A stretch of 64,000 nucleotides of DNA from Methanobacteriales archaeon HGW-Methanobacteriales-1 (GCA_002839705.1 PGYO01000001.1:522311-586310), one strand, 5' to 3'; numbered from the stretch's first letter, positions 37,312 through 45,796 are shown. The notes: generated from the letters alone by a model not told the origin. Program-made: numbers and translations.

Positions 37312-37484
37312 TTTATACCCACCCCCATCAATTAAACTTATTTTTTTATTTTATTTTTTTAACAAATGGGGGATTATGGTGAGGTATGGGGATATGAAGA
37401 AAAGGGATTTTTTTGGTATTCAAGGGTTTATTTTAGTATTGATTAGACAAATTTATCTTGATTTTAATGGGGAGGTTATTATTT

Positions 37485-37958
37485 ATGAGGAAACCTAAAA
37501 AGGTGCTTATTTCAGCTGTTTGTATTCCAAAGTCTAAGCGAATTATTCGGAAAAGTAAATATTCTTATGGTGATGCTTTGGATTTTTTTGCTAGAGTTTT
37601 AACTAACAAATCTACGGGTTTGAAGTCAATTATTGATGTGACTGAGGTTGAAATTCGTGAGTTGAAGTTACATATTGAAAAACTTCAAGCAGATTTATAT
37701 CATAAAGAAAGTTATCTTGAGAAATTGTTAGAAGAACTTAAGTCTGATAGAAGTTATCCAGATAGTTATCTGGAAAAAGATATTGATGATTCGATTAGGA
37801 CCATAATTAAAATTGCAAATAGATTTAATTGTAATCCATTGGAAATTGATAGTTTCACAGGTTCGGATACTTTAAATTTTCATGCAAAAAAGTGTGATAT
37901 TCCTGTTATTGAATTAGAACAACGTTTAGAACAAGAAAAATCAGACGAGGGTATATAA
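37485..37958 (+). CDS. coiled-coil protein of unknown function
   Basis: Protein of about 157 residues. It begins basic (MRKPKKVLISAV), has a heptad-rich helix at about 50-90 (ELKLHIEKLQADLYHKESYLEKLLEELK) and an acidic tail. No enzyme motif was seen. The ATG at 37485 is chosen because GGGAGGT precedes it by eight bases; the frame is open further upstream. It lies next to a very AT-rich stretch and a ribbon-helix-helix gene, a setting that recalls plasmid or integrated-element maintenance genes, but no known partner is present. Confidence 0.6.
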   Translation: MRKPKKVLISAVCIPKSKRIIRKSKYSYGDALDFFARVLTNKSTGLKSIIDVTEVEIRELKLHIEKLQADLYHKESYLEKLLEELKSDRSYPDSYLEKDIDDSIRTIIKIANRFNCNPLEIDSFTGSDTLNFHAKKCDIPVIELEQRLEQEKSDEGI

Positions 37959-38430
37959 TGATTTTTAATAATCATTATATATTTCCCCGAGAGTATCCTG
38001 AAAATGAAGATTATATAGTATATAACTATATAATATATAATGATATATTTTTAATACTTTTTTTACAGTATATAAAAAATTTTAAAATAACATATATATA
38101 ATAATATATAATAATAAAATAATAAATATATATTATTAATTTACTATATAATAAAAAACAAAAAACCCTATATAAACTGAATTAAATCCGTGTATATGGT
38201 CTGTATGTTATTTTTCATTGCTTCTGATCCTTTTGCATTGGTTCAAACTCTCTTCATTGATCTGTTTTGGAAATGGTTTTTCTAGGAACATTTTTTTATT
38301 TGATAAGTAAAATTTCATCAAATTGTTTTCAAAACGATTATTTAATATTTTATTTTCATTAAAATAATTAAATATATTAATACAAAAAACTATTATTATA
38401 TAAATATATTAATTAACATTAGGGGGTTTT
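37959..38430. other. extremely AT-rich intergenic tract
   Basis: From about 38000 to 38160 the DNA is almost only A and T with many TATATA and TAATAATA runs. The right part (38170-38330) is less extreme and contains one short minus-strand frame. The tract lies between the coiled-coil gene and the ribbon-helix-helix gene. It could be a DNA-unwinding region, a promoter or decayed sequence; no iterated origin boxes were found. Confidence 0.4.
38208..38318 (-). CDS. possible short protein (doubtful)
   Basis: A 36-codon frame from ATG 38318 reads MKFYLSNKKMFLEKPFPKQ and continues to RIRSNEK. The same frame stays open for another 25 or more codons upstream without a good start. It has protein-like composition in an otherwise empty region, but no ribosome-binding site and no recognised relative, so it may be a remnant. 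Confidence 0.22.
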   Translation of the reverse strand: MKFYLSNKKMFLEKPFPKQINEESLNQCKRIRSNEK

Positions 38431-38583
38431 ATAATAGAAAATAAACAATCAAAAAATAAAAGAATCACCTTCAGCATAGATACAACACTACTTGAAAAAT
38501 TCAATGAACATAACAAAGCCAAAGGATATCAAAGACTCGATGAGACCGTTATTGACTTGATTAAAAATGAATTAAAAAAATGA
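38431..38583 (+). CDS. ribbon-helix-helix (CopG-like) DNA-binding protein with apparent AUA start
   Basis: A frame of about 50 codons encodes KRITFSIDTTLLEKFNEHNK, then GYQRLDETVIDLIKNELKK. This is a typical ribbon-helix-helix domain (one beta strand, two helices), usually dimeric and binding operator DNA. The frame contains no Met codon, GTG, or usable TTG after the upstream stop codon. The only candidates next to the strong AGGGGG site (38421-38426) are ATA at 38431 and 38434, so initiation at AUA is implied. It may be an orphan regulator or antitoxin in the accessory stretch. Confidence 0.65.
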   Translation: MIENKQSKNKRITFSIDTTLLEKFNEHNKAKGYQRLDETVIDLIKNELKK

Positions 38584-38753
38584 AATTTTAACCAATATAA
38601 TTTTTCTCCAGGGAGGTTTGAAAAAATTCTTATATTTTAACATATTCTGAAAAACCATTATTTCTTAATATCTATTTAAGAACATAATATATTAACATAT
38701 AAATAGATCTCATTTTAAGATAATGCGAAAATAAAATAAAAAAATAATATTCA

Positions 38754-39053
38754 TTAGAACTCAGGAAGATCTTTCAAATTATCTGATTCTTTGTTATTTC
38801 TATCAGTTCGAATATATTTTCTTCCATTAACATGTATTACATGAACATCTTCTCCTGCATCCCATCCTGTAGAAGTTTCAAGAATTGTTATAAATGAATA
38901 TTTAGCTTCTAATTTCAAAACAACATCATTACGAGACCAAGTTTCAGGATTATGAACTTCATTGTCAATAATTTTATGGACTTTAACCTGATCAATATGA
39001 CTTCTTTTCTGATAGTATCTAACTTTAGAAATACCATAACGTAAGACCACCAT
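38754..39053 (-). CDS. DUF3892 family protein
   Basis: Protein of 99 residues. SRNDVVLKLEAKYSFITILE, GEDVHVIHVNGRKYIRTDRN and the ending DNLKDLPEF match DUF3892, a small beta-rich family of unknown role common in phages, plasmids and diverse bacteria. GGGGGTGA lies directly before the ATG, so the neighbouring GTG codon could be the true start. It is a single gene with about 60 bp of AT-rich sequence in front. Confidence 0.72.
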   Translation of the reverse strand: MVVLRYGISKVRYYQKRSHIDQVKVHKIIDNEVHNPETWSRNDVVLKLEAKYSFITILETSTGWDAGEDVHVIHVNGRKYIRTDRNNKESDNLKDLPEF

Positions 39054-39167
39054 ATCACCCCCATTTAATTTATTACATTATGATAATATTATATGTAAAC
39101 TCATATTATTAATACGTATTGAAAATACTGTAATCACATACCCTAGAATCATAAGTTCTCATTAAAA

Positions 39168-39462
39168 TCACCTATTACAAGAAAATAAGTCCTTCTGAAC
39201 ATCAGTTTTATCCAATTTCTCAATCTCTTCTTCAGCCTTTTTAATCCAATTCAGTATCCTTTTTTAACTTCTTTAATGCCTAGAAAAGTTTTTGAAAATC
39301 ATCATCACTAATTACCTGGACCACATCACCCTCTCTGAAAGGTGCCTTCTCATTCAAAACTAAGATATATTTTTCAAAATGATAACTACGCTGCCTCAAC
39401 TTCTTATCAAAATATTTATACTCTTCACAGCAGGCCTTAACACAAATTTCATAAGTTTTCAT
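39168..39462 (-). pseudogene. small gene interrupted by a stop and a frameshift
   Basis: The intact first part (39280-39462) encodes 60 residues, MKTYEICVKACCEEY to DDDFQKLF, behind a good GAGGGGATGGA site. After an in-frame TAG the same frame reads ALKKLKK. A shift by one at a run of six A residues continues ILNWIKKAEEEIEKLDKTDVQKDL to a stop at 39168. The coding character beyond the first stop suggests a gene of about 95 residues that has decayed. The first 60 residues may still be expressed. No family recognised. Confidence 0.5.
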
Positions 39463-39563
39463 TCCATCCCCTCATTAATACCTGCTAATGCTGCCATCTG
39501 AGAGCGATGTGTAAGGCCAGATTCTTTCATTTCACAATACTCTATTTCACGACTTATCACCAT
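39459..39563 (-). CDS. possible small upstream protein overlapping the next start
   Basis: A 34-codon frame from ATG 39563 (MVISREIEYCEMKESG...LAGINEGME) ends in TGA sharing bases with the ATG of the following small gene. That ATGA overlap is typical of coupled genes and is the main support. No ribosome-binding site is seen, so it may be the tail of a longer, lost gene. Confidence 0.3.
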   Translation of the reverse strand: MVISREIEYCEMKESGLTHRSQMAALAGINEGME

Positions 39564-39660
39564 GAAAACATAAGATGATGAAATAATAGAACTTGAGATA
39601 GAGAGCATTTGAAAAATAATATTTAATAAAAATTATTATAAAAAACTCTAAAATTAGTAA

Positions 39661-40782
39661 TTATAGTGGAGAATCATTAACATCAGAATAAAGACGCCAA
39701 TAAGAAACCTTTTTTTTTGATTTTGGTGCTAAAGAACTAGATAATCGACTGTCACTCAATTTTTGCAGAACGGTACCGTCTAAACGGTTTGGATTTTCTT
39801 TAAAATCAGTAGTTATTATGTATTCAAGTTTAGATTGAATATAAGGCATTCGTTTCAAATCATCACCCAATAATAACTGAAGTTCAAATATGAGAAATTT
39901 AGTTTTCTCTTTTGTGAAAATGACTCTACTCAAACTAGAGTAATTAATTCCAAAGTAAAATTTTCTTTTTATATATTCTAAAACAGTTAATAGTGCTGAA
40001 GGAGAAACTTTTATTATGTTTAATATCATTTTCTTTTCTTGGGTATCAAAAGACATCCTCAGATTCTTTTCTAAATTTTCTACAATCCCCATATCAATCA
40101 AATTTTTCACATATTCTGAAGACATAATATGGGCAGAAAAATCTTGTGAAAATATACCTAGTTTAGGATTAAGTAATTTCTTTAATATTTTTAATAAAAC
40201 ATTCAAGTCTTTTTTTAAATAATTTATATTCGGTGATGGGCCCCTACCCACTCTTGGGGATGGTTTTGTTTCTAAAATCCCTTCAAGCCTCAAATTTCTA
40301 AGAGTTGTTGATACCATAGGATCTGTAATCTTTTTTGATTTCATAATATAAAGATTCCTAAGTTCTACTAAATTAACAATTTCCATAGGCCAATCATCAA
40401 GGTTAATTTGATTTAATTCTTTAGGATTTAATCCTTCTAACTCGTCCAAACGATAATCAACCTCAGTAATATCCCCCTCTTTCCCAGCGGCAAATGTATA
40501 TTCTAAATCATCAAAATTAATAGAATAATTCTTATCTTCAAGAAATGTTTCATAATACATTTCCCTATCAAAATCATCAAAATCATCAAAGCCATCAGGT
40601 AAATTTCTATCAGGATCGTATTCCTCAATTAATTCTTCTTCATAAATGTCTATTGCAGTATCTATAATATATTGGGCTATAAGATTTAAATTAACAATTA
40701 TATCTTGTTGTAAGCGGTTATCTTGTTCTAACAACAAGTAAATAACCCAAATTTCCCTTAAATCTTTTTTTGAGATTTTCAT
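39661..40782 (-). CDS. unknown 373-aa protein, possible winged-helix regulator
   Basis: Protein of 373 residues with no recognised family. The N-terminal 110 residues are acidic (repeated FDDFDDFDRE), followed by a probable winged-helix segment around 145-195: VELRNLYIMKSKKITDPMVSTTLRNLRLEGILETKPSP. The remainder is helical with basic ends. It has no signal peptide. Two palindromes of the form CATAAATANTTATG lie 22-64 bp upstream of its start, which would fit autoregulation. The mixture of an acidic N-terminus and a DNA-binding-like middle is unusual. Function unknown. Confidence 0.65.
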   Translation of the reverse strand: MKISKKDLREIWVIYLLLEQDNRLQQDIIVNLNLIAQYIIDTAIDIYEEELIEEYDPDRNLPDGFDDFDDFDREMYYETFLEDKNYSINFDDLEYTFAAGKEGDITEVDYRLDELEGLNPKELNQINLDDWPMEIVNLVELRNLYIMKSKKITDPMVSTTLRNLRLEGILETKPSPRVGRGPSPNINYLKKDLNVLLKILKKLLNPKLGIFSQDFSAHIMSSEYVKNLIDMGIVENLEKNLRMSFDTQEKKMILNIIKVSPSALLTVLEYIKRKFYFGINYSSLSRVIFTKEKTKFLIFELQLLLGDDLKRMPYIQSKLEYIITTDFKENPNRLDGTVLQKLSDSRLSSSLAPKSKKKVSYWRLYSDVNDSPL

Positions 40783-40803
40783 TTAATCCCCCATAATAAT
40801 CAT

Positions 40804-40846
40804 CATAAATAGTTATGAATTAATTAATAAATCATAAATATTTATG
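40804..40846. promoter_or_regulatory. two operator-like palindromes upstream of the 373-aa protein gene
   Basis: CATAAATAGTTATG (40804-40817, one mismatch) and CATAAATATTTATG (40833-40846, perfect 14-bp palindrome) are 29 bp apart, nearly three helical turns, just upstream of the minus-strand gene. The spacing suits a dimeric repressor. AT-richness makes chance occurrence possible. Confidence 0.45.
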
Positions 40847-41058
40847 GTATGCCAAAAAAATTCTAATAATTTATAAAAAAGGCAAATAATAGCAAATATT
40901 TCTTATTTTAAGATAAAAGTAAAAAAAAAAGCTTTATATAATTATTTGACCAATAATAAATCTATAAACATGAAACAAAAACTTAAATCATGTTTTATTA
41001 TGAGAAATGACTAAATAAAACAATTTGATATTTGAAAAAATATTAGGAGAAGATAAAA

Positions 41059-41238
41059 ATGATAATGAAAAGAATTCCAAATAAAATCAAAATAGGACAA
41101 TCTAAACTTTATATGGCCTTAGGTGTAATTTATATTGCTATTGGCATTCAAGAAATTAATAAAGAAGTTTATATGGGAATAATCCTAATTTTCTTAGGTA
41201 TAGCATATATTATGGAAAGCTTTAATCAGATAGATTAA
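41059..41238 (+). CDS. small membrane protein
   Basis: A 59-residue protein with a basic N-terminus (MIMKRIPNKIKIGQSK) and two membrane helices (LYMALGVIYIAIGIQ and VYMGIILIFLGIAYIM) joined by EINKE. It has a good AGGAGA site eight bases before the ATG. Its helical-hairpin form is common among small archaeal membrane proteins. Function unknown. Confidence 0.72.
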   Translation: MIMKRIPNKIKIGQSKLYMALGVIYIAIGIQEINKEVYMGIILIFLGIAYIMESFNQID

Positions 41239-41275
41239 TTTCTATTTAATCCATCCTCTTTAAATTAGAATTAAA

Positions 41276-41548
41276 TTATTTCCCAATTCTTTCATTCAAA
41301 GCATCCATGATATCCGGATTATCTCTAAGGGCCTCAAAAATAGGCATAGTTTTTAGCATTTGTTCTTCATATAAGTCTGAACATTTTGTAAATTCTTCAA
41401 TGAGTTTAACATCATCTGATTTTACATCAATAACCTTAGCATTATCAATAGATAAGTAAGGTAGTGCTTTTAGATATATTTTTTTAAGCTTTTCAGGTTT
41501 TACAAACCAGTAAGCTCTATCCCCATTAGATATTTTATGTCCTGCCAT
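41276..41548 (-). CDS. hypothetical protein
   Basis: Protein of 90 residues, not recognised. It starts MAGHKISNGDRAYWFVKPEKLKKIY and ends in an acidic helical region (SDLYEEQMLKTM ... NERIGK). There is no signal peptide, membrane segment or metal motif. It is divergent from the flavodoxin gene with 69 bp between starts, so a shared regulatory region is possible. Confidence 0.6.
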   Translation of the reverse strand: MAGHKISNGDRAYWFVKPEKLKKIYLKALPYLSIDNAKVIDVKSDDVKLIEEFTKCSDLYEEQMLKTMPIFEALRDNPDIMDALNERIGK

Positions 41549-41617
41549 GAAATTCGCTTCATCTTTATGACTAATTCATTTATTATAGTAGAAATAAAAT
41601 AATTCAGGAGGATTTTA

Positions 41618-42085
41618 ATGAAAACATTAGTAGTTTATTATTCAAGAACTGGAAATACAGGTGAAATAGCTGAAGAAATTGCAGGTGCTTTAGGATGCAA
41701 TATTGAAGAAATTATGGGCACAGAGGACCGCTCAGGCCCTCTGGGATATATGCGTTCAGTATATCATGCCATTATGAAAAAACCGACGGTTTTAAATGAA
41801 ATAAAAAATGATCCTTCAGATTTTGATCTGGTAGTTATAGGAACACCGGTCTGGAACATGAAGATGTCCACACCTATCCGAACATATATCACCCAGAACC
41901 AGGCGAAATTTAATAATGTGGCCTTTTTTGGCACAGCATCGGGTAATGCTTTTGATGGAACTTTTCGGGGAATGAAAGAACTCATTGGAGTAACTCCCAC
42001 AAGTACTATGGGTGTGAGAGCCAAAGAAATTAAAAATAATAGTTATTCGTCTAAATTAAATGAATTCATCAAGGAAATCCAATAA
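41618..42085 (+). CDS. flavodoxin family protein
   Basis: Protein of 155 residues beginning KTLVVYYSRTGNTGEIAEEI; the SRTGNT loop binds the FMN phosphate. DLVVIGTPVWNMKMSTPIRTYI and NVAFFGTASGNA supply the other flavin-contact loops. It is a short-chain flavodoxin or flavodoxin-like quinone reductase, cytosolic, transferring electrons at low potential, and belongs with the anaerobic lifestyle of a methanogen. AGGAGG precedes the ATG. It ends just before the DUF2283 gene and may be co-transcribed with it. Confidence 0.9.
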   Translation: MKTLVVYYSRTGNTGEIAEEIAGALGCNIEEIMGTEDRSGPLGYMRSVYHAIMKKPTVLNEIKNDPSDFDLVVIGTPVWNMKMSTPIRTYITQNQAKFNNVAFFGTASGNAFDGTFRGMKELIGVTPTSTMGVRAKEIKNNSYSSKLNEFIKEIQ

Positions 42086-42120
42086 TAATGCTTTATGTAA
42101 AGAAAGGAGGGAAAGGCACT

Positions 42121-42498
42121 ATGAACCATGAAACTGACTTTCAATTGGAATCATTATATGATTCTTCATTTGATGTTTTAGGCATAAGAATTAATGAGGA
42201 ATATGAATACAAAACATCGGTAGAACTCTCTAATGACGTTATACTTGATTTTGATAAAAATAATGTTCCAGTGGCCCTGGAAATATTAAATGCGTCCCGT
42301 TTTCTTAAAATTTCTAAGTCCCACCTGGGCCATATAAACATGATAAGAATGAAGGTTCATGTTGATGAAAAATCCATATGCCTCAAGGTCTCTATAGGTG
42401 TGAATATACATAAACAAGACCAGATTCAATCTATTGATACCTTTACTTCTAATGATACCGGTATTCCAAGTATTGAGAGAGAAATGGTTACCGTATAA
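42121..42498 (+). CDS. DUF2283 family protein
   Basis: Protein of 125 residues. LYDSSFDVLGIRI, DVILDFDKNNVPVALEILNASRFL is the DUF2283 pattern (two beta strands, the ILNAS helix start), a small family often found near toxin-antitoxin genes with no proven activity. The ATG at 42121 is selected because AAGGAGGG precedes it; the frame begins 33 bases earlier. The last 227 bp of this gene are duplicated at 44083-44309. It may be in an operon with the flavodoxin gene. Confidence 0.78.
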   Translation: MNHETDFQLESLYDSSFDVLGIRINEEYEYKTSVELSNDVILDFDKNNVPVALEILNASRFLKISKSHLGHINMIRMKVHVDEKSICLKVSIGVNIHKQDQIQSIDTFTSNDTGIPSIEREMVTV

Positions 42499-42545
42499 TA
42501 TTTTTATTTTTCTAAGATTAATTTCGTCTCATGAATCCGTAAGGC

Positions 42546-43376
42546 TTACTCAAAAAAAGAATATTCAGCACAATACTTTCTCAATATAAATGCACATTTT
42601 TTTATTTTATCATAATCCATATTTCCGTGTTGTTTTAATATAAAACCCTGCAATGTATCATAATAAGTGAAACTATAGTTCTGAGGATTCATTTTTATAT
42701 CCACATTTTTATTTATAAAGGTCACCACGGGCCTCACACGAACACCAGTTATACCCTGGGCAGATATATATTTTGATAGCCCTGTTGCATTATACCTGCA
42801 CTGTCTGCCCGGGTTGGTGTGTAATGGTCTTAAATGTCCTTTTTTTATAATTTGTAGGTCATCCCCATTGAGCTGGAATCTACCCAGATAATTCTTGGTC
42901 TCTATTGCAAAAACGCCGGTTGGCCCCACAACTATATGGTCAAGATTGCCTTTGGTATGGGGTAGGGTTACATCATTAAAAACAAAGAATCCTCTGGGGA
43001 GGGTGTTTAGATATCTGGCTACTTTTCTTTCACCCCTTGCACCTTTCTTCCAGATTTTTCTCTTTTCAGAGGCTTTTCTGAATAATAATATACCCGCAGC
43101 AAATATTCCCGCGGCAATATATACTCTGGTGATAAATATTGCTAATAGTCCAATTAAACCAATTGTGACTCCGACTAACATGGCTACGCCAAAATATGAT
43201 GCCCGGCGCTCAGCATAGTATCGGCGATTTTTTATAAGCTTCCTTTTAGATTTATAGGATCTCTTTGCACGGGGGGCTCCTTTAAGGTTCCCACCACATT
43301 TTGAACATCTTTTGATATTAAACACATGCCGGACCTGGTACTGAGCCCCGCATTGTTCACAAGCTACATCTTTCAT
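42546..43376 (-). CDS. NERD-domain nuclease-related membrane protein with zinc ribbon
   Basis: Protein of about 276 residues. An N-terminal zinc ribbon (CEQCGAQY ... CSKCGG) is followed by a basic stretch, two membrane segments (about 70-105) and a NERD domain: KGARGERKVARYLNTLP, LDHIVVGPTGVFAIETKNY, and GRQCRYNATGLSKYI. The NERD core resembles PD-(D/E)XK nucleases (D...E-x-K). It is therefore probably a membrane-tethered DNA-processing protein, role unproven. The ATG at 43376 with GGGGAT upstream is preferred to a TTG at 43394. Confidence 0.85.
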   Translation of the reverse strand: MKDVACEQCGAQYQVRHVFNIKRCSKCGGNLKGAPRAKRSYKSKRKLIKNRRYYAERRASYFGVAMLVGVTIGLIGLLAIFITRVYIAAGIFAAGILLFRKASEKRKIWKKGARGERKVARYLNTLPRGFFVFNDVTLPHTKGNLDHIVVGPTGVFAIETKNYLGRFQLNGDDLQIIKKGHLRPLHTNPGRQCRYNATGLSKYISAQGITGVRVRPVVTFINKNVDIKMNPQNYSFTYYDTLQGFILKQHGNMDYDKIKKCAFILRKYCAEYSFFE

Positions 43377-43646
43377 TTTACTTAAAATCCCCAATAATAT
43401 TTTTAAAAATTAATATTTCCTATTACTTTGAATATCGACTCAAAGCAGGTTATTTGGTTTCAATTTTGATATAATGTATTTAATCTTCCCATATCCATTA
43501 TAAGTCGACCATTCAAGTATAATAGGATTTGGATAGAGCGTATGAAAAGTAAAAATAATCTAAATCATTATTATAAAAAAAATATAAATGCATATTTGAT
43601 TAAAAACGTTAACATCCTGAAAGCATCACACCATGGAAGAGAAACC

Positions 43647-43675
43647 GGGTTTATGAACCTGCCGTAGGCAAACCC
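43647..43675. other. compound hairpin downstream of a gene fragment
   Basis: GGGTTT and AAACCC form an outer stem, with CCT/AGG as an inner stem around GCCGT. It is GC-richer than its surroundings and sits 11 bp past the stop of the 43687-44148 frame. It may be a transcript end or part of an older mobile segment. Confidence 0.3.
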
Positions 43676-43686
43676 CATCTACATCA

Positions 43687-44148
43687 TCATTTCTTAACTA
43701 AATTCCAATTAACTGCCCCAAAATTGCACCGAACGGCCTCTGCAGTTATTCCGTTTTTACTCAGATGTATAATGCCTCCACAGCTATCGCACTTGAAAAC
43801 TCCAAATAGGTCATGAAAAGCCCCCACTACTGGTCTAAAATCTTCCACCGAGAAATTAGTCCAATTATTATAGTGGACATTAATATTAACGGCCCATTCT
43901 TCGGTCTGGGAATGGTTGAATATCCTTTTAGAATTATCTTCAATGGCTTTAAGACGCATTAATTCCTTCTGGTTTTTCCAGGAATCTGCGGCAAATTTGG
44001 CTTTTTTCAGGAGATCCTGGTAACTGCCCCGAGCAGCCGGCAGAAAATTGTCTAATTCCCATCTCTGATTTTCCTTAAAAGTCCTGGAAAAATTAAATGC
44101 ATCCCGATTTCTTAAAATTTCCAAGTCCCACCTGGGCCATATAAACAT
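43687..44148 (-). pseudogene. truncated ATPase-like C-terminal fragment with antisense-derived N-terminus
   Basis: The open frame has 153 codons. Its first about 22 residues (MFIWPRWDLEILRNRDAFNF) are the antisense of the duplicated DUF2283 sequence. The remainder (RWELDNFLPAARGSYQDLL ... FKCDSCGG ... GAVNWNLVKK) reads like the C-terminal end of a larger protein, with a CxxC pair. The original 5' part is missing and replaced at the junction near 44083. Expression is doubtful. I could not name the parent family, although the ELDNFLPAARGSY region recalls the tail of some AAA-type ATPases. Confidence 0.6.
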
Positions 44149-44309
44149 GATAAAAATGAAGGTTCATGTTGATGATAAATCCATATGTCTTAAGGTCTCT
44201 ATAGGTGTGAATATACATAAACAAGACTAGATTCAATCTATTGATACTTTTACATCTAATGATACTAGTATTCCAAGTATTGAGAGAGAAATGGTTACCG
44301 TATAATATT
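44083..44309 (+). pseudogene. partial duplicate of the DUF2283 gene, with a stop codon
   Basis: This 227-bp segment aligns without gaps to 42276-42502 (the 3' part of the DUF2283 gene), differing at roughly 15 scattered positions. A C-to-T change makes TAG at 44228, in the DUF2283 frame. There is no start codon or upstream half. It ends at the same TAATATT as the source. Confidence 0.85.
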
Positions 44310-44370
44310 AAATTTCAATTAAATCATTTTGTCCGATAAGTGTCCGTTACTGTCCGAAATGTCCGATATA

Positions 44371-45711
44371 TCAATCATTAAATATAACATACTTCCTTCC
44401 TTTTTTATCCCCAAGGGGCCTTATAAGATCTTTATCCACTAAATCCGATAAATAACGCCGTAAGGTCCGCTCATTAACATCGGGGGAAACCCTCTTAAAT
44501 TCAGACATGGTAATAGATTCATGTTCTTTTAAATAGTTCATAACTATAATCTGATTTTCATTAAGGCCTAGGCCCTTTAGAGTTTCTCTACTGTAGATGT
44601 ACTTTTTCTTTAAATAAACTGAGAAACCACCAAATTCTTCCTTAAATTCAGCTTCAGGAAGGCCATTATCTTTTAGGGAATTTAATATTCGACCTATACC
44701 TGAACCAAATACTTCTACCAGGCCTGCTCTAAAAAATACATCGGCAATGAGTGGGTTTCTGGTGGCCGAAGGATGAGGCTTTTTAAGATCCTCCAGGGTC
44801 ATCCCTCCAAAGAGACCACCGGGATTAAAAAACCAGATATTATCCTCATATATTTTGATTTGATTTTGTATGCCGTGTTTGAAATAATCTCGGTGAATGA
44901 TTGAATTAAGTAATGATTCCCTAATTGCTTTTAAAGGATAATCCCAAATTTCCTCTCTTCTTATTTCATCATTTATGGAATATTCCACATTTATAACATT
45001 TTTTATAGCTTCTTCTGCATCCTGAACTTGTTGGAAAAGATTACCTTTAATATGCCTATCAGAAATACTGATTTCTCCTTTAAATTTCATGACTCTAATC
45101 AGGGCGTTATTAAAGTATTTCTGAGGATTTTTACCAAATAATATAATTGCTGCGTGGGTGAGTTTTCCATCAACTATGAGGTTTAGTTGAGTGAGTATTT
45201 CTTGAATATCAAATGTTGTGTAATCCAATAGTCTCCCACTATTTACGGCTCTTTTTATAAATGTTTCCAGAGTTTCGGGATCTATTTCTTCCAATCCATA
45301 ATCTCCGGTAAGGCCATCCCAGTTGGTACCTCTTAAAAAAAACTCTTTTAGTTCGTCATGTCTCATTTCAGTGGTGGAACTTCCCACACGCTTGTAATAT
45401 CGACCATTGTAAGAAATAGGATTGGTGTTCTTTTCAATTTGAATTTTTAAAATTTTTATTTCTTGCTCTTGGAAACAATCTATTAAGGGGTGGATTCCCA
45501 TTTTATTAAGTATTTTAGTGGTTATTTTCCTTACAGATTCTTCTGAACAATCAAAACCAATGATATTTCCATCATCAGAGACTCCGCAAAATAAGGTACC
45601 TCCAGAAGTATTAGAAAAAGCAGAAATAGTTTTATATCCATTTTCATTCATGGATTCCTTAAATTCTACTTTTGTATTTTCTCCTTCTTCTAAAATAGTA
45701 GTAAAATTCAT
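44371..45711 (-). CDS. AlbA_2/Schlafen-type ATP-binding wHTH protein
   Basis: Protein of 446 residues. The N-terminal AlbA_2 domain reads EGENTKVEFKESMN, ISAFSNTSGGTLFCGVSDDG, and YKRVGSSTTEM. A HATPase-like middle follows (RESLLNSIIHRDYFKHG, then FFNPGGLFGGM) and a C-terminal winged helix (SMSEF/VSPDVNERTLRRYLSDLV). The family is commonly annotated as putative transcriptional regulators or RNA/DNA-binding ATPases and is often mobile. It has a strong upstream set of three palindromes (45797-45890), possible operators. A degraded copy of its C-terminal region lies at 51841-51926. Confidence 0.85.
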   Translation of the reverse strand: MNFTTILEEGENTKVEFKESMNENGYKTISAFSNTSGGTLFCGVSDDGNIIGFDCSEESVRKITTKILNKMGIHPLIDCFQEQEIKILKIQIEKNTNPISYNGRYYKRVGSSTTEMRHDELKEFFLRGTNWDGLTGDYGLEEIDPETLETFIKRAVNSGRLLDYTTFDIQEILTQLNLIVDGKLTHAAIILFGKNPQKYFNNALIRVMKFKGEISISDRHIKGNLFQQVQDAEEAIKNVINVEYSINDEIRREEIWDYPLKAIRESLLNSIIHRDYFKHGIQNQIKIYEDNIWFFNPGGLFGGMTLEDLKKPHPSATRNPLIADVFFRAGLVEVFGSGIGRILNSLKDNGLPEAEFKEEFGGFSVYLKKKYIYSRETLKGLGLNENQIIVMNYLKEHESITMSEFKRVSPDVNERTLRRYLSDLVDKDLIRPLGDKKGRKYVIFND

Positions 45712-45796
45712 TTTAACTCTCCAACTCTATAAATTTTTAATGATATTTATTAGTATTAATTATTTATAATTTTTGTATTAAATAAATTTAATGAAA

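Noticed and set aside
37274..37498. 74-codon frame before the coiled-coil gene
   Set aside because: It overlaps the end of the secreted-protein gene in another frame and its composition is not protein-like; the real start signal is at 37485.
39280..39290. In-frame TAG as a pyrrolysine codon
   Set aside because: The frame after TAG soon ends and needs a frameshift to continue, and no pyrrolysine genes are visible, so ordinary decay is the simpler reading.
43395..43640. Intergenic AT-rich region as a gene-bearing stretch
   Set aside because: No frame with a start signal or protein-like composition was found on either strand.
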